From NCBI GenBank assembly GCA_039793985.1, contig JBAMMC010000030.1:1-23054 (forward strand): a stretch of DNA of 23,054 nt. Direction: 5' to 3'. A program made the translations under genes and the position numbers. The notes under the pieces were generated by a model. That model was given only the letters and a program-made list of their open reading frames with translations, searched no databases and was not told the DNA's origin. Source of the stretch: ARK-14 sp002899805. Its GTDB lineage: Archaea; Thermoproteota; Thermoprotei_A; Sulfolobales; Fervidicoccaceae. Below are positions 1-6,650 of this stretch, one piece after another; within the stretch, counting starts at the first letter, position 1, and the number at the start of each line of letters is the position of its first letter.

Positions 1-925
1 TCTTGGCTAGGAAGTGCTGGGCCACGTCATCGATGCCCTTCTGGCATATTACCACATTCGCACCAACTTCTGCTATCTTGTCAACCATCTTTTTCAGAAT
101 TTCTTCTTCTTCCTGGAGGAATTTCCTCATCTGGAGAGGATCGCTGATCCTTATCTCAGCATCTATCTCAGGTTTCTCTATCTCCAAAGCAGCATCGAGA
201 AGCGCGATTTTCGCATTCTTCACTCTCTTCGGCATGCCGGGATGAACTACTTCTTTATCAATGACAACACCTTCTATGAGCATCGTGTCGAGCAGACTTC
301 CACCGTGCTTTTTGACAATCTGTATGTTGTCCAGGTCTACGTAGTACTTGTCTCCCCTCTTCTCAGCAACTTTCGTAACAGCCTCCACCGAGATCTCTGC
401 AAGTTTATCTCTCGCTCCCTGAACTGCCTTGCTGTAGAGACTGGTGACCGCGATCTTCTTGAGTAGTTCCTTATCGTTAACATCTATAGGAACGCTTATC
501 TCTTCGATTGCCTTTACTGCTTCTTCCATTGCTCTCTTATAACCAGATACAATTATCGTTGGATGGATTTCCTTGTCTAGGAGATCTTCGGCCTGCCTGA
601 GCAGCTCTCCAGCCAATATAACGGCAGTCTTTGTGCCATCTCCGACTTCTTCATCCTGTCCTTTAGCTATCTGAACCATCATCTTTGCTCCAGGATGCTG
701 TATATCCATCTTGTCTAAGATAGTTGCACCATCATTAGTAATAGTTATGTCACCAAGGCTATCTACGAGCATCTTGTCCATTCCCTTTGGACCATATGTG
801 GTTCTAAGGGTTTCGCTTATAGCTTTCACAGCCATAATATTGTTCCTAAGAGCGTCTCTTCCTGCAGTTCTCTGTGTCCCTTCTTTTAATATCAGAACAG
901 GTATTCCTGTGGGCTCAACAGACAT
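1..925 (-). CDS. ths: Thermosome (group II chaperonin) subunit, partial
   Basis: ATP-driven protein-folding chaperonin of the cytosol, forming double-ring complexes without a GroES-type lid. The 308 visible codons run off the left edge, so the C-terminal 40-45% is missing. Nucleotide-site motifs are clear: GPKGMDKML at residues 45-53, NDGATIL at 64-70 and GDGTKTAV at 95-102. The lysine in the last motif is typical of crenarchaeal subunits, as I recall them. The stretch KEIHPTIIVSGYK and the later KEVVHPGMPKR are also family hallmarks. The ATG at 925 has a GAGGTG ribosome binding site about 6 nt upstream. A TATA box lies about 80 nt upstream, divergent from the CBS regulator. Which paralogue (alpha, beta or gamma) it is cannot be told from this part. 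Confidence 0.97.
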   Translation of the reverse strand, partial: MSVEPTGIPVLILKEGTQRTAGRDALRNNIMAVKAISETLRTTYGPKGMDKMLVDSLGDITITNDGATILDKMDIQHPGAKMMVQIAKGQDEEVGDGTKTAVILAGELLRQAEDLLDKEIHPTIIVSGYKRAMEEAVKAIEEISVPIDVNDKELLKKIAVTSLYSKAVQGARDKLAEISVEAVTKVAEKRGDKYYVDLDNIQIVKKHGGSLLDTMLIEGVVIDKEVVHPGMPKRVKNAKIALLDAALEIEKPEIDAEIRISDPLQMRKFLQEEEEILKKMVDKIAEVGANVVICQKGIDDVAQHFLAK

Positions 926-1000
926 ATCAAACACCTCACAAATGAGTTGTTATTTGAGCTCAGATAATTTGAGCGTCAAAGGATCTGTTATAACCACTTC

Positions 1001-1014
1001 TATATAAACTTTTC
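1001..1014 (-). promoter_or_regulatory. Thermosome promoter (BRE + TATA)
   Basis: On the minus strand GAAAAG is followed by TTTATATA, a good archaeal BRE/TATA pair. Transcription would start near 978, giving a leader of about 50 nt before the ATG at 925. The first codons and the ribosome binding site fit this reading. The start site itself is inferred. Confidence 0.7.
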
Positions 1015-1167
1015 TCTTGTTAGAAAACACCGACTAAAGCTTTCAACTCTCTCTATAGAAAACGATAAATTTAAAAAGGTAAATTGCTTCCTTAATAATT
1101 GAAAATTATAATGTGTTCTTTTTGTCAAAAAATGTTAAAATATTCATGATATGTGAGGAATAGAAAG

Positions 1168-2058
1168 ATGTATATGTATGAACTCTCACAAACCCAAAGA
1201 GAAGTGCTCATGGCACTCATAACTCTATATGAAAAGAACAAGAGGCTAGTTAAGAGCGTAGAGATAGCGGAAATGATAGGGAAAGATGAAGGAACGGTGA
1301 GGAACATAATCTCTAGCCTGAGAAGCCTCGGGCTACTTGAGAGCAAGACAGGTCCGATGGGAGGATACGTCCCAACACTGAAGGCGAGGGAGCTCATAAA
1401 GAGCACCGGCATTGTTTCCTACGGCTCTCTCAAGATAAAGAAGGAAAACAAAGAGACCAACATAACAGCCTTCAGCGTGGAAATACTCGATATACTCAAT
1501 CCAGCAGGAGGTAGGGCTATAATAAAGGCCAGCGGAAATTTCGATGAAATAAAAGAAGGAGATATAATAAGGATCGGACCAACGAGCTACAATAGGATAT
1601 TGATAGATGGAGAAGTGCAGCACATAGACAGAGCGATGGGACAGATAGCTATTGTCATAAAGAGGCTCGTCAGTATACCTAAGGAAAGCGTCGGTGACGT
1701 GGCCACAAAGAACCTCATAACTTTATCCCCACAAATGTCTCTCAAGGAGGCGTCGGGGCTGCTGTTCAAAGAGAAGATAAGGGGAGCTCCAGTAATAGAC
1801 GGAGAAAGGATAGTTGGAATAATAACAACAACCGACATAGCTAAGGCCTTCAGCGAGGGCAACATTAAGGCTAAAGTCGAGGATTACATGAGGAGGCACG
1901 TGGTCACGATTAGGGAAGACGAGGATATAATGGATGCCGTGAGGCTCATGGAGCTTCATGGGGTAGGAAGGCTCATAGTAGTCAATGCTATAGGAGAGCC
2001 TAGAGGGATAGTGACTAGGACTGATATATTGAAAAGGATAAGTGCAATAACCAGCTAG
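1168..2058 (+). CDS. HTH regulator with C-terminal CBS domain pair
   Basis: Predicted DNA-binding regulator of 296 residues. Residues 1-70 form a winged-helix-like DNA-binding domain (SVEIAEMIGKDEGTVRNIIS then a GLLESK turn). A middle domain of unknown role follows (about 75-170). Two CBS domains fill the C-terminus, each ending in a GIIT or GIVT strand (near residues 217 and 282), a fold that usually binds adenosyl ligands such as ATP, AMP or SAM. The layout matches archaeal COG2524-type regulators. An in-frame GTG lies at 1153, but GAGG at 1155-1158 sits 9 nt before the ATG at 1168, so I prefer the latter. The gene is single and divergent from the thermosome; its target genes are unknown. 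Confidence 0.85.
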   Translation: MYMYELSQTQREVLMALITLYEKNKRLVKSVEIAEMIGKDEGTVRNIISSLRSLGLLESKTGPMGGYVPTLKARELIKSTGIVSYGSLKIKKENKETNITAFSVEILDILNPAGGRAIIKASGNFDEIKEGDIIRIGPTSYNRILIDGEVQHIDRAMGQIAIVIKRLVSIPKESVGDVATKNLITLSPQMSLKEASGLLFKEKIRGAPVIDGERIVGIITTTDIAKAFSEGNIKAKVEDYMRRHVVTIREDEDIMDAVRLMELHGVGRLIVVNAIGEPRGIVTRTDILKRISAITS

Positions 2059-2070
2059 CAAAACAAACCA

Positions 2071-2106
2071 TATTCTTTATTCTTTTCAAAATCATCCTTC
2101 TTTTCT
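2071..2106 (+). terminator. Pyrimidine-rich tract after the CBS regulator
   Basis: A run with several T clusters (TTCTTT, TTCTTTT, TTCTTTT) starts 12 nt after the stop codon. Archaeal RNA polymerase ends transcription on such T-rich stretches. No hairpin is needed or seen. Assignment rests on composition and position only. Confidence 0.4.
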
Positions 2107-2139
2107 ATGTCGCCGTGAAAATCGACTTTATGAGAGCTA

Positions 2140-2220
2140 TCGACTCAGCCGCAGGCCTCTCTTCATCGCGGCGCTGCCGCTCTACGGCTATTCAGCCAGG
2201 CCCGGGTTCTTTCATCAATG
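2140..2220 (-). ncRNA. Candidate structured small RNA, possibly box C/D-like
   Basis: This GC-rich block in an A/T-rich gap carries, on the minus strand, TTGATGA (2212-2218, box C-like), CTGA (2192-2195, D'), GCGATGA (2163-2169, C') and CTGA (2145-2148, D). Spacers of 16 nt (C-D') and 14 nt (C'-D) are slightly longer than the usual archaeal guides. The D'-C' linker holds a perfect GCGGC/GCCGC hairpin (2168-2180). GGCCT and AGGCC arms can close a larger stem. A TATA-like CATATATG in the end of the PAC2 gene (about 2242-2249) would place the transcript start at about 2220, right at box C. The long linker and the alternative foldings keep this tentative; an H/ACA-like or other RNA is possible. 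Confidence 0.4.
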
Positions 2221-2238
2221 TGTATATTGAAGTAAAGA

Positions 2239-2964
2239 TCACATATATGGCTCTCTTCCACCCATCTTCGGTGTTGAAGCCTCTTCCAACCTCCGCAGCT
2301 CTTCCTGTATCCTTATCCCCTCTTCTATTAGCTTTTCTGTCGGCACATTTGTTCCAAGGATTTTGTTCAGCTCTTCTACTGCGACGGCGGCAGCGGCGGG
2401 ATCTGGAGTCTCAGCTGAAGCGTATGGGAGGATAGCCATAGCAGGGATACCCATGAGTTCCGAATACATGAGCTGGAGGGCGAGCGGACCTATGACGAGG
2501 AGCCCTCTGTCCAGCATTTGGGCGCTTGGGAATGGACCCCTATAAGCAGAATTCTTAAGCCATCTGAGCTTCTCTTCAGGCTTTTCCTTGAATCTTTGAT
2601 CTAGACCTCCTATCAACAGGAGAGGGGAGAGCTTCTTCTTTGTCACGAGCTTCGTGATCTCATAGACATACTCGTTCCTTATCCTCTCATCTGGAAGCTC
2701 CCTTGATACCAATGCAACTAACTTGTGCTCATGGCTCACATATATTTCGAAAGGATATACTAGGTCGTCCCCCTCCCGATAGACGTATTCTGGCTGATAC
2801 TTCGTCACAACTATTCCCGCTTTTTCCATCCCAAGGCTACTCACAAAATGGAGTACAGTAATTATGCCTACAGCTCCAAATCCCTTGAAGCCAGAGATAA
2901 CCCTGTAACCCTGCTTAAGTACCCTATTATTTGAAAGGTAAATGTTAACTCTCCTGAAGCTCAT
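2239..2964 (-). CDS. PAC2 family protein (proteasome assembly chaperone-like)
   Basis: Archaeal PAC2-family protein of 241 residues, related to eukaryotic proteasome assembly chaperone 2. Its biochemical role in archaea is not settled. Recognisable features are the N-terminal SGFKGFGAVGIITVLH glycine-rich strand-helix, a central LLLIGGLDQRF segment, and the PFPSAQMLDRGLLVIGPLALQLMYSELMGIPAMAILPYA core, followed by an acidic helical tail. The ORF can start at TTG 2967, but ATG 2964 sits 7 nt after GGAGG and is the better start. It overlaps the end of the upstream PUA gene by 20 nt, so the two are probably co-transcribed and translationally coupled. Its 3' end overlaps the proposed promoter of the small RNA. 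Confidence 0.85.
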   Translation of the reverse strand: MSFRRVNIYLSNNRVLKQGYRVISGFKGFGAVGIITVLHFVSSLGMEKAGIVVTKYQPEYVYREGDDLVYPFEIYVSHEHKLVALVSRELPDERIRNEYVYEITKLVTKKKLSPLLLIGGLDQRFKEKPEEKLRWLKNSAYRGPFPSAQMLDRGLLVIGPLALQLMYSELMGIPAMAILPYASAETPDPAAAAVAVEELNKILGTNVPTEKLIEEGIRIQEELRRLEEASTPKMGGREPYM

Positions 2965-3442
2965 CAAAGCTCCTCCTCACGAATGCTATCTTTCCCTTCC
3001 TTATAGATTTTAGCTCAGCTGCGCTGACAAGCGCCTTGCCGAGAGCTAGGAGTGATCCACTCTCGTCGACGAGAAATACCTCATCACCCGGTCTTATATC
3101 TTCACTGCTTCCAGCAACAGCTGGTGCCAGAAGAACCCTCTTCGTGTATCTCTCGAATATATCTTTTTTTACAAATATTCTCCTCCTCTCAGGAGGGACC
3201 AGGGGGAAGATGACCTGTGCGCCGACCCAGCTGAGCGTGAAAAGGCCGGTAGTTGGATTGTGATAGAGAATCGGCTTCCCGGAGAGAAGAACCTCCCTGA
3301 TTATCCCGCTCGAGTATCTCTTAACCTTCAATTCTCCAGCCAACTTCAGAACTTCCTCGGCAGCCCTTCGACCGAACTGATAATAGAGTACGCCGTATAT
3401 CTGGGCGATCTCCTGTTTTCCTGGTGCCTCCTGAAAGCTCAA
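2945..3442 (-). CDS. Stand-alone PUA-domain protein resembling the arcTGT C-terminus
   Basis: Putative RNA-binding protein of 165 residues. The C-terminal part (about 90-160: RPGDEVFLVDESGSLLALGKA then FVRRSFDEL) is a PUA domain. The N-terminal part (YGVLYYQFGRRAAEEVL, GLFTLSWVGAQVIFPLVPPERRRIFV) resembles the domain preceding PUA in archaeosine tRNA-guanine transglycosylase, so it looks like a free-standing C2-PUA module. No catalytic TGT domain is present. The reading frame continues upstream to GTG 3511, but a TATA box at 3481-3488 would exclude that. TTG 3442 follows GGTGGG by 6 nt and lies just after the expected transcript start, so I take TTG. NIP7-like PUA proteins are the main alternative. 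Confidence 0.7.
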   Translation of the reverse strand: MSFQEAPGKQEIAQIYGVLYYQFGRRAAEEVLKLAGELKVKRYSSGIIREVLLSGKPILYHNPTTGLFTLSWVGAQVIFPLVPPERRRIFVKKDIFERYTKRVLLAPAVAGSSEDIRPGDEVFLVDESGSLLALGKALVSAAELKSIRKGKIAFVRRSFDELQES

Positions 3443-3480
3443 GTGATTCCCACCAAAGGAAGAGCTATAAGTATTATTGT

Positions 3481-3488
3481 TTATAAAT
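3481..3488 (-). promoter_or_regulatory. TATA box of the PUA-PAC2 pair
   Basis: TTTATAAA, palindromic, lies about 40 nt upstream of the TTG start. Transcription would begin near 3458, leaving a short leader that contains the GGTGGG site at 3449-3454. This fixes the start of the PUA gene downstream of the longer open frame. Confidence 0.6.
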
Positions 3489-3620
3489 GATATTCTCCTC
3501 ATAAATCTCACAAAAGGTGATTCTTGTTGGGATGCAAAGGAAAGAAGAAGAAATCTGAAGAGAAGAAGGAGTAAAGCAATCAGATGGGCCCGCGGGGATT
3601 TGAACCCCGGACCACGAGGA

Positions 3621-3636
3621 TTTTCGCCTTATTGGT
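3621..3636 (-). other. tRNA-Pro intron 2, 16 nt, canonical position 37/38
   Basis: The intron ACCAATAAGGCGAAAA can form a relaxed bulge-helix-bulge: TCG pairs with CGA, bulges are GGA and AAT, and CC/GG closes a 5-nt loop. Cutting leaves G37 joined to T38. Helices are short, so folding probably needs intron 1 to be removed first; that order is inferred. Confidence 0.7.
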
Positions 3637-3641
3637 CCCGA

Positions 3642-3671
3642 GTCGAGCGGTCCCCCTGATGGAGGAGCCGT
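3642..3671 (-). other. tRNA-Pro intron 1, 30 nt, between positions 32 and 33
   Basis: Bulge-helix-bulge signal: exon CGAG pairs with intron CTCG (4 bp), flanked by 3-nt bulges GTA and ACT. An inner CGG/CCG helix continues into a UCCUCC-AUCA-GGGGGA hairpin. Cutting after the second base of each bulge gives the 30-nt intron and a normal loop. The position is non-canonical, so a splicing endonuclease with broad specificity is implied. Confidence 0.8.
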
Positions 3672-3780
3672 ACCTCGCATCCTACCAAGCTAGACTACGG
3701 GCCCACTAGAATTTTGAATGTCAAAGGGAAATTAAAATGTTTTTTCTCTTTTCTCTAGTATTTCGACTATTATCGAAACC

Positions 3781-3788
3781 TATTTAAG
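3781..3788 (+). promoter_or_regulatory. TATA box of the COG1709-type regulator
   Basis: TATTTAAG lies about 50 nt before the chosen ATG, predicting a transcript start near 3810 and a leader of about 20 nt. Confidence 0.55.
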
Positions 3789-3830
3789 TATTGACGCAGA
3801 GAAAAATACGCGGGAAAGGTGCTTTTCTCT

Positions 3831-4553
3831 ATGGCCTCCGAAGTAATCGTGGATAAAATAGCGAAGGAAATAGCCGGCGACATAACATGGAGCGACTTTC
3901 CAGGTAAGTCTATGAGGAAATGGAGGGAAATATTTGGGGTCACGCAGCTAGTTATCTCGAAGAGAATGGGTATATCTTCCAGTGTGCTGAGCGACTATGA
4001 GAAAGGCAGGAGGACCCCAGGTAGCGGGTTCGTGAAGAAGTTCGTCAGAACCCTTCTCGAGATAGATAGAGAAAGAGGATATGTGATAGTGAAGGAGTTG
4101 GCTAGAGGACAGAAGCTCCCACCTTCAGCCCTTCTCGATATGAGGGAGTTCCCTCAGAAGGTTTTACTCAAGGAAGTTGTTGAGGCAGTAAAGGGAATCG
4201 TGCTCTATGGAAGCGAGAAGCTAGATAAGCAAATCTACGGTTATACAGTTCTCGATAGCATAGCAGCCATAGAGAGCATGACGGGTCAGGAATTCCTCAG
4301 CATAATGGGACTCACTACTGAGAGAGTTTTAGTATTCACCAATGTGGGGACGGGCAGATCCCCGATGGTCGCAGTCAGAGTCTCCTTTCTCAAACCTGGA
4401 GCAGTAGTTGTTCACGGCCCGAAGGCAGTGGATCCCTTAGCAGTAAAGCTGGCTGAGAGTGATGGAATACCTTTCATACTTTCCCAGGTCCCTGACGTTC
4501 AGAGTTTACTGAACGGGTTAAGAGGTCTTCTGAGAAAGAAGGAAAATCAATGA
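3831..4553 (+). CDS. XRE-type HTH transcriptional regulator, COG1709-like
   Basis: Predicted DNA-binding protein of 240 residues. The helix-turn-helix occupies about residues 27-72 (MRKWREIFGVTQLVISKRMGI then SSSVLSDYEKGRRTPG), a cro/C1-type fold. The C-terminal domain (about 115-232) has alternating strands with VLYGSEKLDKQIYGYTVLDS and VVVHGPKAVDPLAVKLAE and is probably a ligand-binding module of unknown ligand, as in archaeal COG1709 regulators. An in-frame GTG lies at 3819, but that GTG is itself part of AAAGGTG, which sits 9 nt before ATG 3831, so I prefer 3831. The gene converges with nac, with only 8 nt between stops. It is not in an operon, so its regulon is not suggested by neighbours. 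Confidence 0.83.
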   Translation: MASEVIVDKIAKEIAGDITWSDFPGKSMRKWREIFGVTQLVISKRMGISSSVLSDYEKGRRTPGSGFVKKFVRTLLEIDRERGYVIVKELARGQKLPPSALLDMREFPQKVLLKEVVEAVKGIVLYGSEKLDKQIYGYTVLDSIAAIESMTGQEFLSIMGLTTERVLVFTNVGTGRSPMVAVRVSFLKPGAVVVHGPKAVDPLAVKLAESDGIPFILSQVPDVQSLLNGLRGLLRKKENQ

Positions 4554-4561
4554 ACTATCTC

Positions 4562-4927
4562 TCATTTCTTGCTTTGAAGCAACATTATAGCCTGAGCAAT
4601 GTCTCCGTTGGTCGCCTCAAGAGCCTTCCTGGCTTCCTCCAAACTCACTCCGGCCTCACTGGCGACCAGCTGTACATCTTCCTCGGGTATTTGTAGTTGT
4701 TGCGAAGGCTTCAGCTCCTTCTTAATCTCCCTAACTTCTCCATATATATAGAGCATAGTCTCCCCTTTCATCTTCATAACAGTTATAACTGGGTTTTCGA
4801 CTACTATGTCGCTTTCTCCCTTTCTCTCGATGAGTACCCTCACAGCATCCTCGATCTCTTCAATATCTGCAGATATCCCCATCCTCTTGAGCATCCTCTT
4901 CATTTCACTTGGGTTCATTCTGAACAT
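4562..4927 (-). CDS. nac: Nascent polypeptide-associated complex protein (archaeal NAC)
   Basis: Ribosome-associated factor that contacts emerging polypeptides and acts as a homodimer in archaea. The 121-residue product has the NAC domain (about 16-68: MGISADIEEIEDAVRVL, ending MLYIYGEVRE) and a C-terminal UBA domain (about 83-121: EDVQLVASEAGVSLEEARKA then NGDIAQAIMLL). Size matches archaeal NAC. The open frame extends to 4960, with other ATGs at 4939 and 4918. ATG 4927 is preferred because GGTG stands 6 nt before it, the spacing seen for several genes here. The promoter holds a 14-bp tandem repeat. Confidence 0.95.
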   Translation of the reverse strand: MFRMNPSEMKRMLKRMGISADIEEIEDAVRVLIERKGESDIVVENPVITVMKMKGETMLYIYGEVREIKKELKPSQQLQIPEEDVQLVASEAGVSLEEARKALEATNGDIAQAIMLLQSKK

Positions 4928-4947
4928 GGGAAACACCATAGAGTAGC

Positions 4948-4975
4948 GTATTAGTTTCAAAGTATTAGTTTCAAA
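4948..4975. repeat. Perfect 14-bp tandem duplication in the nac promoter
   Basis: Two adjoining copies of GTATTAGTTTCAAA (4948-4961 and 4962-4975). They fill the space from the TATA box to the expected nac transcript start near 4953. The repeat changes the TATA-to-start-codon distance by one unit. Confidence 0.95.
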
Positions 4976-4983
4976 AATATAAA
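4976..4983 (-). promoter_or_regulatory. nac: nac TATA box
   Basis: TTTATATT on the minus strand, with an A-rich upstream flank. The predicted start is about 4953, inside the first-listed repeat copy, giving a leader of about 26 nt to ATG 4927. Confidence 0.6.
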
Positions 4984-5046
4984 TGTCTTTTAGAGAAAAT
5001 AAAGAAAAGGTTTACTTTAACTAAGCTTTTTGGAAGAGGATAAGTG

Positions 5047-6315
5047 ATGGTAACGAAGCTGAAAATTCTCGGTAGTGGGAAAGAGGTTGGAAGAGCAGCT
5101 ATAGTGGTCGAGTACAATGGGAGAGGAGTTATGCTTGATTATGGAGTAAATTTCGATGAGAACGACAATCCAGTTATGCCACTCAGCTATCCTCCCAACA
5201 GGCTCGATGCCCTAGTTCTCAGTCATGTGCATCTCGACCATATAGGAGCAGCACCACTCCTCTATTCTTCAGTAGCACCGAGGGCCTTCTCCACTAGGCT
5301 GACTAGGTATCTATCGAGGCTGATGCTCGAGGACTTCCTGAAGCTTTCTGGTTATTATCTGGACTTCGAGATAAATGAGGTAAATACACTCCTCTCCCAT
5401 ATAGAAGACATCTCTCACGGTTCAAAAGTGAGGGTAGGAGAATTCGAGATAGAATTCTTTCATAGTGGGCACATACCTGGAAGCGTGGCAACGAAGGTCT
5501 CGACACCGGAGGGAAGCATCCTGTATACTTCCGACATAAACACCATCGATACAAAGCTTGTCACTGGTGCTAGGTTGGATGGTGTTGAAGCTGAGACGTT
5601 GATAATAGAGAGCACATATGGGAACGCTGATCACCCAAGTAGGGAGAACGTCGAAAAGAGATTCATAGATTCCGTGAAGGAGACTCTCTCCATGGGGGGA
5701 ACTGTCCTAGTACCAGTGTTCAGTGTTGGGAGAGGCCAGGAAGTCATGGCGATACTTGAAGAGAACGAAATCTCTCCCGTTTATGTCGACGGCATGGTCA
5801 GGAGTGCCACTGAGATCATGCTCGAGAACAGCGAGTTTCTGAGAGATCCATCTATACTGAAGAGGGCAAGAGAGAACCAGATATTTCTCAGCAATTGGCA
5901 GGACAGAAGAAGTGCTTGGAAGAAAGGAGGAGTCATAGTTTCCAGTTCAGGAATGCTCAAGGGGGGACCATCAAGATACTTCCTGAGAAAAATACATGAC
6001 AATCCGAGGAACGCAGTATTTCTCGTCAGCTATCAGGGAAGAGGAACTCCGGGAAGGATGCTGATCGAGAAGGGGATGTTTGAGGAAGGAGGACCTCAGA
6101 TAAAAGCTAGGCTAGAATGGATGGACTTCTCCAGCCATGCGGGAAGAAGCGGGCTAGTAGAAGTGCTCAAGAGTGTGAGGGGAGTCGAAAGAGTTGTACT
6201 AGTTCATGGAGAGGAGAGCGTTCAGAAGGAGTTCGCAGAGATGGTGAAAGAAAATCTCGGGATTGAACCGCTCATCCCAACTACTGGAGAAGTCATAGAT
6301 CTCAAAGTTCCTTGA
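5047..6315 (+). CDS. Beta-CASP metallo-ribonuclease, aCPSF2-like
   Basis: Predicted zinc-dependent RNA-processing or RNA-decay enzyme of 422 residues, related to the cleavage factor CPSF73. The metallo-beta-lactamase core has HVHLDH (60-65), the HSGHIPGS histidine motif, and YTSDI. The beta-CASP part has IESTYGN, PVFSVGRGQEV, SSGMLKGGPSRYFL, then FSSHAGRSGL and VVLVHGEE with the late metal or catalytic histidines. There is no N-terminal KH extension, which separates it from aCPSF1 (KH-containing, around 640 residues), so aCPSF2 (COG1236) fits by length. GTG 5044 is possible, but ATG 5047 follows GAGG by 7 nt. The 3' end overlaps the converging eL38 gene by 14 bp. Confidence 0.92.
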   Translation: MVTKLKILGSGKEVGRAAIVVEYNGRGVMLDYGVNFDENDNPVMPLSYPPNRLDALVLSHVHLDHIGAAPLLYSSVAPRAFSTRLTRYLSRLMLEDFLKLSGYYLDFEINEVNTLLSHIEDISHGSKVRVGEFEIEFFHSGHIPGSVATKVSTPEGSILYTSDINTIDTKLVTGARLDGVEAETLIIESTYGNADHPSRENVEKRFIDSVKETLSMGGTVLVPVFSVGRGQEVMAILEENEISPVYVDGMVRSATEIMLENSEFLRDPSILKRARENQIFLSNWQDRRSAWKKGGVIVSSSGMLKGGPSRYFLRKIHDNPRNAVFLVSYQGRGTPGRMLIEKGMFEEGGPQIKARLEWMDFSSHAGRSGLVEVLKSVRGVERVVLVHGEESVQKEFAEMVKENLGIEPLIPTTGEVIDLKVP

Positions 6316-6562
6316 CCGAAGAGCACCCGATCTTCGTTGCGAAGTCAGTCGCCATCTTCTTGAGCTCTTCTGGGCTGCCAGCTCCAGTGTTCTCTTTTTT
6401 GAAAACTAGCGTGTAGAGAGTTCTCTTGGTCCTCAGTTTAAGCTTGACCTCATCCCTATCGGTCTTCAACCTGCATTCTTGAAATGTGACTGAAAGCTGT
6501 TTGACTTTCTTTTCAGCCTCCTCTAGACTCGAAAATATTATCTCATGCGGCAAATCTTCCAC
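6302..6562 (-). CDS. rpl38e: Ribosomal protein eL38
   Basis: Small protein of the large ribosomal subunit found in eukaryotes and some archaea, especially Crenarchaeota. The 86 residues include VKLKLRTKRTLYTLVFK (about 39-55) and the C-terminal SSVKEL, both matching the eL38 core. The N-terminus is about 10 residues longer than in many homologues. The start is uncertain: GTG 6562 has only AAAAGG directly before it, while ATG 6546 (80 residues) has GGGTGG 12-13 nt upstream. Its promoter region is divergent from rpiA; TTAAAATA (about 6594-6601) may be the TATA box. The last 14 bp lie inside the converging ribonuclease gene. Confidence 0.88.
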   Translation of the reverse strand: MEDLPHEIIFSSLEEAEKKVKQLSVTFQECRLKTDRDEVKLKLRTKRTLYTLVFKKENTGAGSPEELKKMATDFATKIGCSSVKEL

Positions 6563-6620
6563 CCTTTTAGATCCCAGCGCTCTTTTGCTTCAGTTATTTT
6601 AAGGAAATATACCAGAGGAT

Positions 6621-6628
6621 ATTATAAC
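6621..6628 (+). promoter_or_regulatory. TATA box of the rpiA operon
   Basis: ATTATAAC, 23 nt before the TTG start of rpiA. The start of transcription would fall very close to the GGTG site at 6640-6643 or even at the TTG. A second candidate, AAATATAC (6605-6612), would give a leader that keeps GGTG. Confidence 0.5.
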
Positions 6629-6650
6629 TTTTCCTTGCAGGTGCTATATA

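Larger units (their letters stand above)
3585..3704 (-). tRNA. tRNA-Pro(CGG) interrupted by two introns
   Basis: Acceptor arms GGGCCCG (3704-3698) and CGGGCCC plus discriminator A (3592-3585) pair perfectly. The D arm contains AGCTTGGTA, the anticodon stem is CGAGG/CCTCG, and the T arm is CGGGG-TTCAAAT-CCCCG. The anticodon loop is split. Exon 1 (3704-3672) ends in T32, exon 2 (3641-3637) is TCGGG, exon 3 (3620-3585) starts with T38. Joined, the loop reads TTCGGGT with anticodon CGG, for proline, in a 74-nt tRNA. No CCA is encoded. Without removing both introns the loop would have no U33 and no normal anticodon. D-arm and loop fit proline tRNAs; splice sites are deduced from folding. Confidence 0.88.

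Noticed and set aside
14..466. 150-codon plus-strand frame opposite the thermosome gene
   Set aside because: The minus strand encodes unmistakable chaperonin sequence over the whole stretch.
3642..3678. Reading the tRNA-Pro anticodon directly as CGG in TACGGCT next to the stem
   Set aside because: That loop would have A33 and C37, both against tRNA rules, and it leaves no bulge-helix-bulge at the right place. The two-intron model gives TTCGGGT with normal U33 and G37.
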